From assembly GCA_001931875.2 (NCBI GenBank), contig MSJH02000486.1:1-17689 (forward strand): a stretch of DNA of 17,689 nt, given 5' to 3'. The stretch comes from Byssochlamys sp. IMV 00236. Its lineage: Eukaryota > Ascomycota > Eurotiomycetes > Eurotiales > Thermoascaceae. This document shows, piece by piece, positions 10,649 through 17,689 of this stretch (within the stretch, counting starts at the first letter, position 1; each line of letters opens with the position of its first letter). The notes beneath the pieces are model-generated. The model was given only the letters and a program-made list of their open reading frames with translations. It searched no databases and had not been told where the DNA came from. The position numbers were made by a program, and so were the translations under genes.

Positions 10649-13082
10649 CTAATAGCCAATACCAGACATGATACCATAGCCTAACGTGAAAATCAAACAG
10701 GTGCAAATAATGCTTGTGGGAATGCCAGTAATGATAAAATCCTTTGTCGTCACATAAGGTTTTCCGGACGGATCTTCAAGCATGACAGCAGACATGTTGG
10801 GATAACCAGACACGGGTAAGCCCATACCGGCCGAGCATGCCAAACCAGCGCCCATAACAAGCAGGTTGGGATGTGGCACGGGTAGTTGCTGGCCGACTTG
10901 TTGGACAATGGGAACAATGATTAGTGCAGCCACGGTGTGCGAGACAAAGGTAGCAAAGACCAGGATGAGGAAACAAAAGATGGCCAAGATGGCAATCACA
11001 TTCAAATCGGAAATACCATTCTTGAGTCGAAGAGCGATATCTTGCAACAGACCAGATGAGGTCACAGCATTACCAAGCGCCATACCGCCTTGAGCCAATA
11101 CGACTACTGACCATAAAAAGCTGTTGAGGTCTTCCTTGGTGAGGATGCTTGTGCCAAAAAAGACAAACAGCGGAATGGCCGCAATGACACCTGTATCACC
11201 GATATGCTCTTCCATTGCAGTTTCAGCACACCAGAGAGCAATGGTGGCAATTGTGATGAGGAGAACAAAGACTTGTTTCCATGTGATGCTTTCTTTAGTC
11301 GGCTTGATCGTGTTCAGGTGAGGAGTATCGCTCGCAGGGCGGTACACGAGCAGGAGGAGTGACCAGCAAACAAACATGGATAGAATTGCGATAGGTAGAG
11401 CAGGAGCGAACCAGAGACCCCATCCGGGATTAGGATTAAGGTATTGAATGGTCACGATGTTCTGAGGAGATGAGATGGGTGATGTCATACCGCCGATGCA
11501 ACTGGAAAGAGCAATACCGAGAATCAAACAGGGCGCGACGCGTGATCGGTCAGGCAACGTACGAAGGATGGGGTCAATGAGAGAAAAGCAGAGGACGGGT
11601 GTGGCCACATTTGAGATAAACATGCTAAGGAAACCAGAGACGAACATGATGGCTAACAATACCCATCGAGGACGAGTGCCTGCGCGACTCAGGACATGAG
11701 ATGCAAATGCTTTGGCGATACCATATTTGGAGAGAGCAGCGGCTAAAGCAAAGCCTCCGAGAAGCATCATGATTGTTCCGCTAAACATGGAGGCAAAGAC
11801 CGCCTTGGCTGCTGCTTTGGCTGGCATAGAGGAGCCATCTGGATTACGCATGATGCCCATTGGCACAATCATGAATGGAATCAAACAGGACGTAGCATAC
11901 AGCGGAATGGCTTCCGTAGCCCACATGATGGCCGCGAAAATAAGTAGAGCAAAACAATAATTTTCCTGACGGTTGCCAAAGGTGTCAACTAAAAGCAGAA
12001 TGATAAGGGCCGCAATGGCAACGAGAAAACTGACGAGCTGCCAAATCAAGCCGCTACTGATTTGAAGGCGGGTAAAGGGAATTCTGTATGTTTTGATCAA
12101 TTTGGGTTCAATTAATTTGGTGTCATGTTTTCTGCGCTCTTGACGGACCATATCTTTCCAAACCGTGTTACGCTCAAACGTGATCTGGTCACGAAGATGG
12201 CTTTTCATCTGTCGAAGAGCAATCGTGCGGTTTCCCCCACAGAATGTATCGGCGAATATATCTTCAACCCGAGAAAGCTGACCACGAAGGGTTTCCATTG
12301 TCTGAGGCATAAACGGCCGACTGTCCATGACCATCTTGTTCAAGTACTGTGGTCTCAGATTGCGTTCGAGCACTTTATCGTATTTCTTTAAAATCTTTTC
12401 AAAGGCTGTACGATTCAATTCAAGATAGGATTCGAGTTCAGAAAGAGAAATATATAAAAGAATAAGCTGTGATCGTACGTCAGAGAGGTGCTGTACAAGT
12501 ACATCATCTTCTCGGTTATCCACAGACATGCGAGATTCCATTGACAGACGAGATTCACGACGGGAGGTTCGTGAAGCTCGTGAGGCTATCGAGGCTCTTG
12601 AGAACCGAGAAGGTTTTCGAGTTATTGTGTTATCCCTTTCCTGAGTAGACGCTCTACTGTTGGGTGCGCCATATGTAGAGTCCAAGTCTTCTAGGGGCGT
12701 AACACTTTGTTTCTTTGGATAATCATATCCTCTCTCTCCGTTGATTTCTGACTCCAATTGATCGAGTATTTGATATAGCTCGGATTCCTTTTGTGTATAA
12801 AAATCAAACACTTTTTCAAGTTGAAGGTCAAGTGCATTTAAAAACTTGTACTCGCCATTTTCTTTATGTTCAATTATTTTTTCAGGATCAGTATTATTGT
12901 TGATATCATCCACATGCTCTTTTTCTAGTTGAAATATCAACTTTTTCAGTGATTCATAGCTACATAGCAACTAATAAGCATTTCTTCTATTTATGGATAT
13001 ATGTGACAACACAACAATACCTAACGTAGTTGTCCAGCCATTCTGGCACTGCATTCAGTTGCAACGTATGCGCAAACTTCAT
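10649..13082 (-). CDS. SPX-domain low-affinity phosphate transporter (Pho87/Pho90/Pho91 type, SLC13-like)
   Basis: Exons (minus): 13021-13082 and 10649-12959; 790 aa. The 61-base intron joins NYV to SYESLKKLI, restoring the first SPX block. The N-terminal SPX domain (1 to about 235) begins MKFAHTLQLNAVPEWLDNY and contains the lysine cluster ILKKYDK (210-216), which in other SPX domains binds inositol pyrophosphates. An Arg/Ser-rich insert (about 138-167) separates its halves. From about 325 to the end there are roughly a dozen hydrophobic helices of the divalent-anion:sodium symporter fold, with the two signature loops SNVAT (470-474) plus SSPQN (517-521), and SHTVA with GLPVSGYPNMSAV near the C-terminus. 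It should move inorganic phosphate at low affinity under SPX control. Yeast Pho87/Pho90 act at the plasma membrane and Pho91 at the vacuole; the sequence alone does not tell which this is, so no symbol is given. Confidence 0.94.
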
Positions 13083-13383
13083 ACTTTGACTGATGAAAGG
13101 AAAAGAAAAAAGTTTTTTTTTTTTAAGTCAAGGTGGCTCTTTGGCTCAGTTTTATGTCATTGAAGTCGGTGCTAAAACTAGTTTAGCCGAAAAACGCTTG
13201 TTGGTTATTTTCAAGTGCTCCATAAATTTATGCTGATTGGCCACATTGGACTGGAATATGCGCATACGACCTCACCTGTCTATAATCGAGTGCTTTTACT
13301 GACTCTGAGGTTGAAAAAACTTTTTTTTTTTTTATATAGATTTGAACTTTACAGAAATTCATTACAGAAAAGAAATAGTCGGA

Positions 13384-13695
13384 CTAAACATCGGCCGAAG
13401 AACGAATGCGGCGAGTTTTATAGGCATCTTCCTCCTCCTTCCACAACATTTTCGGAATGCGACCAATTGGTTTGATTATATCTTTCAGTACAATACGAAA
13501 TATCCTCAAAGTCAATATAATGTAAATTATGTATAGTTTGTATAGTTTGTATTGTAAACAAAACCGAAAAGCTGTACCAAGAAGGGTCCGAAGAACGTCT
13601 ATTTTGTTTCTGAAAGCAATTCTCTGATGTAATTTGTCTCTTTTAGAAATAAGTTTGTCCTTATAAGATTTAAATTGGCTGAGCAAATTGAGCAT
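13384..13695 (-). CDS. Hypothetical 103-codon open frame
   Basis: An ATG-started frame ending at TAG; the product is basic at the N-terminus (KSYKDKLISKRDKLHQR), hydrophobic in the middle, and acidic/basic at the end (WKEEEDAYKTRRIRSS). No family is recognised. The middle section, rich in Tyr, Ile and Leu with TATAC repeats in the DNA, looks more like non-coding A/T-rich sequence, possibly an intron between two short coding pieces. May be a gene remnant or chance. Confidence 0.15.
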   Translation of the reverse strand: MLNLLSQFKSYKDKLISKRDKLHQRIAFRNKIDVLRTLLGTAFRFCLQYKLYKLYIIYIILTLRIFRIVLKDIIKPIGRIPKMLWKEEEDAYKTRRIRSSADV

Positions 13696-14856
13696 CCTTT
13701 ATGCTTTTTGCCTTAATTGGAAATAGCATCCTCATCTCTGGATTTCTTTACACCAATTGTAAAAAAAAGCAGAGCCTGCTGCTAACAAGGTTGTTGATTC
13801 CATTCCTTCTTCTGTTACCCTTCCGCTTGGGCTCCTATTCCCATAGCCGCTTATACTTTTCTACATACGCCACTCCAGCATTAAGCCCTCTCCGAATACT
13901 TGTAGTGCGTAAAACTGTAAGAGTTCCTCCAAGGCCAAGCTACATCTCGTGTCTTTAACCTTCGCTCTTTGAGCTAATACTTTAACGCCTTTATGTTTCC
14001 ATTCAATTCCATCTACTTATCAATTACACGTCTGATTACGAATCAACCAAAACAGATGTAAGAAATCCTTATAAAGACTTGTAATAGGAACGAACTGCTG
14101 GTGTAAAGCTATTCATTTAACAAACATTGCTTATTGAGGAAAATAACGGGGAAATTGATGGTAAAGCAAAGCCAATATCTGACATAGGTGTTGTTAATGG
14201 ACCGGTAATCCATGCTTTTTCGACCTTTCACAAGTATATATCAAAGGGGTTCAATACCAAATAATTGATTGTATGATATCGCACCACCAGTGGAAATGGA
14301 CATCTTTTTCATCCAAACAAATGCTTTGTTATCATCAAAGTGTTTGAAATTTAGGCTGATGACTAGCTTTTATCCATCACACCATTTCACTGAATTAAAT
14401 TATGCGTCTAACTATATATTCATTGTTAGAAGCAAAGATGTTTTCTGTAAATCATTCTTCAGTGAGTTCATTATGCGACTTGCTTACTTTTTTTTCTCAG
14501 CTGAATTAATCATAATTGCTTGATTATTGTTCGTGTTGAGGAGGATTGCTGTATCCAAGACAACTTGTCGACTATAATAAAAAAGAAAATAATTACAAGC
14601 CTTTGTCAATAAAAAAGCCACCAATTTTTTTTTAAAAAAAAAAACAATAATAACAATGAAGGCAAAAGATTTATGAATCTCCTACATGTCAGCTCTATAA
14701 CTATAATATGCCATCTCAATAAATTGACTTTTATTATGAAATTCATACAACTCAAATAATCACTGCTTGGCTTTGAAGAATAGGCAAACTGATGTCGCAC
14801 TGTTTATATAATCTTTGTATACAAAAAGCTAGCAGGATCTAAAGAGTGAGTCTGTC

Positions 14857-14873
14857 AAAAAAAAAAAAAAAAA
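14857..14873. repeat. A17 homopolymer tract
   Basis: Seventeen A residues directly before, and partly paired within, the hairpin at 14870-14916. Confidence 0.8.
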
Positions 14874-14916
14874 GACTTCAAAAATGGCATGCAGATACGC
14901 CATTCTGGAGTCTTTT
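14870..14916. other. Imperfect hairpin, 17 pairs, 10-base loop
   Basis: AAAAGACT (14870-14877) pairs with AGTCTTTT (14909-14916); three more pairs (one G-T), a small internal loop, then AATGGC (14883-14888) pairs with GCCATT (14899-14904). The loop is ATGCAGATAC. Isolated in non-coding DNA; no function can be assigned. Confidence 0.55.
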
Positions 14917-15728
14917 GTTGAATGCCGCCAGTTGAACCTCGGGAATCATTTCTTTTAGTCAGTTCCGACCATCAAATAAAGTTTATGCCAAAACACTTTT
15001 TTTTAAAAAAATGGCTGAATATGAAAAAGAATCTAGGTCTGCATGAAACTCTTTACTAATTGTGACAATTGAGCGCCAGAACTTAATTTATCCTGACTAA
15101 ATTCACGAAGAGACAAATACCCGAACAATGTCCGCTTAATAAAGTTGAACAACCGAGTTTTATCGAGATCGAATCGAGAAATAGACAAGAGAAACAAGAA
15201 ATTACTTGTGGTAGCACCTTGTGAATGTCATTTTGAAAGGTTGGACCAAATGTTTAAAGTTTTGGAACCCTTTTAGAGGCATAGGCATTAATCGTAATAA
15301 TAATAAAAAAGGGCCGCTTGAACTATATTTAATGTCCGGAAAGAACTATTCCTATATCCTTATATATAGAAGAAATATCGTATGTTTCTAGGCTAGAGAA
15401 TCTGAATATTTTACCATGCCACTATTTTTTTTCCCTTGTGCTTGTACCTGATGAAAATTTAATTTTACTAAAATGACAGTTCTTGTAGTGAATTTAGTAA
15501 AATGCATTTACCGAGGCTTGCCCTTGTTTCTTTCCTTTTTGTTCTTGACAAGGAGGCGAATATGGACACTATGAAAGAAACGGAGGGAAAAGAGGAATCG
15601 ATTTTGTTACTCACCCTTTCTGTCATGTCAAAGTATACTTTAGGATAATAACATAAAGAAAGGAAAGTTACACTCGTCTTTGTAAGACATAATCTTGTTC
15701 TTTTATAGTCATAGCCTATTTTATTGAA

Positions 15729-15943
15729 AATACACCTTTTCCGGAAACTTTTTGTGTTAAGTGCAGATATTAATATGCCTGTCACCAAAAATAAACTTTG
15801 CCCATCGATCAAAAAGAGCTTAGTGCAGCTAAATTTTTATAATTTGCGTATACTGCGATAAGCTCACAACGTCCTTTTTCCGTAATAGTGTTCAAAAGTG
15901 CACCGTTCGTCCAAGAAGCTGGACTGGGAAATATGATTGATGA
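15729..15943 (+). repeat. Left arm of a perfect long inverted repeat
   Basis: These 215 bases are the exact reverse complement of 17475-17689; read base by base I find no mismatch or gap, and every paired position sums to 33418. The inner boundary is sharp (C15944 would pair with T17474). The outer boundary is unknown because the other arm reaches the window edge, so the arm may extend further left than 15729. Confidence 0.97.
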
Positions 15944-16108
15944 CGATGGAGAAGATATTGATTATCGTTTTTATTTTTTAGAACGCATAATGTGATCATA
16001 GCGGGTTACCATAAAATATCAGACATCTTATTTGAAAGAAAAAAAAAAGATAGGGATATGCAAAGAAAGGAGGAGAGGAACAAAAGCAGAGAAAACAAGG
16101 ATAATTCA

Positions 16109-17047
16109 CTACTTGCGTTTTTTATATCTGGAATACACCACACGTAAGCTTTCCTTGGTTGCATAGCCCTTGATAAAGCCTTGTTCTACGCCTGTGCTGA
16201 AGCAATTTTTCCAGTCCATAGACCTGCCATTGCTTTTTTCTATATATGCTTCCACGGATTGCATTACCGACGTATCCACAGTGCAGGTAGAGCTTGATGG
16301 GATATCTGGAGGTTCTTCAATTGAGGTCACACTTTCTTCATGATGATCCTCCTCGTGCAAAGCCGCTTCGTATTTTTGCTTTAAACGCCTAGAATAGCTA
16401 ATGCCATCCTTGATATATTGCATGGATTTTGATATATCAGGTGGCGCTTTCAAGAGCCAATCCTTGATCTTGGTGTATTGCCGCTCGTGTACTTCCGAAA
16501 TCACCTGAAAAGCTACTAGTGACTTTCGATTGGTATTTTGCTTGTCATTGCAAATTCCTCTTGCAACTGAATATAACTTTTGAATATTGGCATTATCCCA
16601 TCTATCCAAAGACATAAGGCACCGTTCACTAAATGTCATAAACGTGATCAAAGTGATCATTGGGTGCATGTATTCATTATCTTTAAGGTGTGGTTCAATG
16701 CTTGCCTTGGACACAAGTAAACACCATCTGGACCAAAAAGAGGAGGGAGCTTCAAGTATAAATGGATAATGTGTGCATGGTTTGAAGTGGTTCAATAAAC
16801 TAGATGGGGATACTTTGCTAATACAAATGGTGAATAAAATGAGGTGTTTTTTGTATCTACGATATACGTGGGTACAATATAGAACACCTCGACTCATGCT
16901 ATCTTCAGTAACCATCTACTGAAACTCCACGACAATCGGTGGTAGGCTACCCTGCGTGATCGATTTTGGTATGAGTAAGGTGTTGCAGTGTGTATTGTCC
17001 GGAAATTCAGAAGGTGCATTCACGTAGGTATTTGTTGTATTCAGCTT
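16109..17047 (-). pseudogene. Coding region broken by one in-frame TAG; possible PD-(D/E)XK-like protein of a fungal repeat family
   Basis: One frame runs from 17047 to the TAG stop at 16109, interrupted only by TAG at 16916-16918. The 43 codons upstream contain TLLIPKSITQGSLPPIVVEF followed by Q. The 268 codons downstream start with an ATG directly after the stop and run on through VYRRYKKHLILFTICIS, SSFWSRWCLLVSK, an acidic Ser/Glu linker and a basic end (YSRYKKRK). A hydrophobic strand ending E-x-Q, followed by a helix and another hydrophobic strand, fits PD-(D/E)XK nuclease-like folds, including some transposase-associated ones; this is an inference. The layout resembles what I recall of multi-copy uncharacterised proteins of Mucorales, unchecked here. 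Upstream of 17047 a stop is reached, preceded by a possible splice acceptor (AAAG, 17045-17048), with a candidate donor GTAAAC at 17149 in matching phase. If the downstream ATG (16915) is used alone, the product is a 268-aa protein. Confidence 0.6.
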
Positions 17048-17474
17048 TTAGTTATAATTTAAAAAGGCAGTTAAGTCGATAACTTGCGAATTAGATTCTT
17101 TATTAAGAAGAGTTGAATATTATTAAATTAAGTCTGTGTGTGAGTTTACTTGGGTAGAGAATCTATGGCTGCTATTTATATTAATGTGGTCAGTGTGACT
17201 ATTTGTCAATATTGTCAGCACTCTTATCAGATGAGATAGAGAAAAGTAGAATGTATGCTCTATTATAAGATTATACTCGAGTTATTATAATGATTATCTC
17301 ATCAAGCGCGTCAGAGACAAGGGTCTGAATAAATAATCATTAAAAACTAACCATTATCAATATTTGTATCCATGACACCGATGTAAAAAAAATCATGAAA
17401 CAGGAAGAAAAAGTTATGCCAAGCGTAACAAGACCTGGTTGGCTGAGCAATCGGAAACAGATGATTTTAACTTT
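17048..17474. other. Spacer between the broken gene and the right inverted-repeat arm
   Basis: A/T-rich. On the minus strand a possible 5' exon of the broken gene may lie at about 17150-17290. It also holds the inverted pair TAATGATTAT (17288-17297) and ATAATCATTA (17334-17343), and on the plus strand a stop-free frame (17376-17609) that crosses into the repeat arm. No promoter is recognised. Confidence 0.5.
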
Positions 17475-17689
17475 TCATCAATCATATTTCCCAGTCCAGC
17501 TTCTTGGACGAACGGTGCACTTTTGAACACTATTACGGAAAAAGGACGTTGTGAGCTTATCGCAGTATACGCAAATTATAAAAATTTAGCTGCACTAAGC
17601 TCTTTTTGATCGATGGGCAAAGTTTATTTTTGGTGACAGGCATATTAATATCTGCACTTAACACAAAAAGTTTCCGGAAAAGGTGTATT
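17475..17689 (-). repeat. Right arm of the perfect long inverted repeat (cut by the window edge)
   Basis: Exact reverse complement of 15729-15943. Identity continues to the last base of the window, so the true arm is at least 215 bases and probably longer. Confidence 0.97.

Larger units (their letters stand above)
13083..15728. other. 2.6-kb region with no convincing gene
   Basis: Upstream of the transporter gene lies its promoter region with a T13 run near 13111-13124 and a near-palindrome around ACTAGT (13171-13188). Beyond it are only short open frames on both strands, T/A homopolymer palindromes (about 14623-14645 and 14998-15017), an A17 tract with a hairpin (14857-14916), and no recognisable domain, tRNA or rRNA. 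The longest frame is 103 codons. It looks like spacer with decayed repeats. Confidence 0.6.
15729..17689. mobile_element. Candidate mobile element with long terminal inverted repeats (right end outside the window)
   Basis: Perfect inverted arms of at least 215 bases enclose 1531 bases carrying one broken coding region on the minus strand. Long identical arms around a gene are typical of some DNA transposons, but no transposase is visible in the enclosed part and the outer ends and target-site duplication cannot be seen. An inverted duplication of ordinary sequence is the main alternative. Identity of the arms implies a recent origin or ongoing gene conversion. Confidence 0.4.

Noticed and set aside
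10866..12391. Several 65 to 88-codon plus-strand frames opposite the phosphate transporter
   Set aside because: They are antisense shadows of a well-supported coding exon.
13701..13958. 85-codon plus-strand frame, Leu/Ser-rich
   Set aside because: Composition reflects CT-rich sequence; no domain, no promoter and no partner exon.
14269..14523. 84-codon plus-strand frame
   Set aside because: Phe/Ser-rich product with no domain and no splice context; likely chance in A/T-rich DNA.
15468..15812. 114-codon minus-strand frame starting inside the left repeat arm
   Set aside because: It opens at a TTG codon, has no recognisable domain and is rich in Ser, Leu and Lys as expected from A/T-rich sequence. 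The same frame starts in the other arm and leaves the window. Kept only as context for the repeat.
1..17689. CRISPR array, rRNA, prophage or bacterial operon
   Set aside because: No spaced direct repeats or rRNA sequence; split genes with GT-AG introns show a eukaryotic nuclear genome.

Overview
The window is nuclear DNA of a filamentous, intron-rich fungus. The genes are A+T-rich and carry 30 short GT-AG introns (44 to 99 bases), so it is not a budding yeast. The gene set (SPX-type phosphate transporter, ECM33-type GPI-anchored wall protein, Ase1-type spindle protein) is fungal. A Mucorales-like early-diverging fungus fits best, but that placement is an inference from style and protein divergence. 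No marker gene proves it.

From 85 to 13082 lie five complete genes, all on the minus strand and tightly packed. In transcription order they are an SPX-domain low-affinity phosphate transporter (13082 to 10649), an ECM33-like GPI-anchored cell-wall protein (10395 to 9087), DDB1 (8611 to 4569, 14 exons), ASE1/PRC1/MAP65 (4395 to 2108, 10 exons) and VPS45 (2050 to 85, 6 exons). I rebuilt the exons by joining reading frames at GT/AG sites in matching phase and checking continuity against the conserved families. The genes share no pathway (phosphate uptake, wall, DNA-damage/ubiquitin ligase, spindle midzone, endosomal fusion); only their packing links them. The ASE1 to VPS45 gap is 57 bases, and the only poly(A) signal for ASE1 in that gap touches the VPS45 start codon.

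From 13083 to about 15728 no convincing gene is visible: short open frames, A/T tracts and one good hairpin. A second pair of adjacent hairpins lies between DDB1 and the ECM33-like gene.

From 15729 to the right edge lies the most unusual structure. A 215-base sequence (15729-15943) recurs as a perfect inverted copy (17475-17689) that runs off the window. The 1531 bases between the copies hold a minus-strand coding region (16109-17047) broken by one in-frame TAG. The TAG follows directly on a segment ending PPIVVEFQ, which resembles the active-site strand of PD-(D/E)XK nuclease-like proteins. The whole looks like a mobile or recently rearranged element with long inverted repeats around a decaying gene. 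Its outer ends cannot be seen here.
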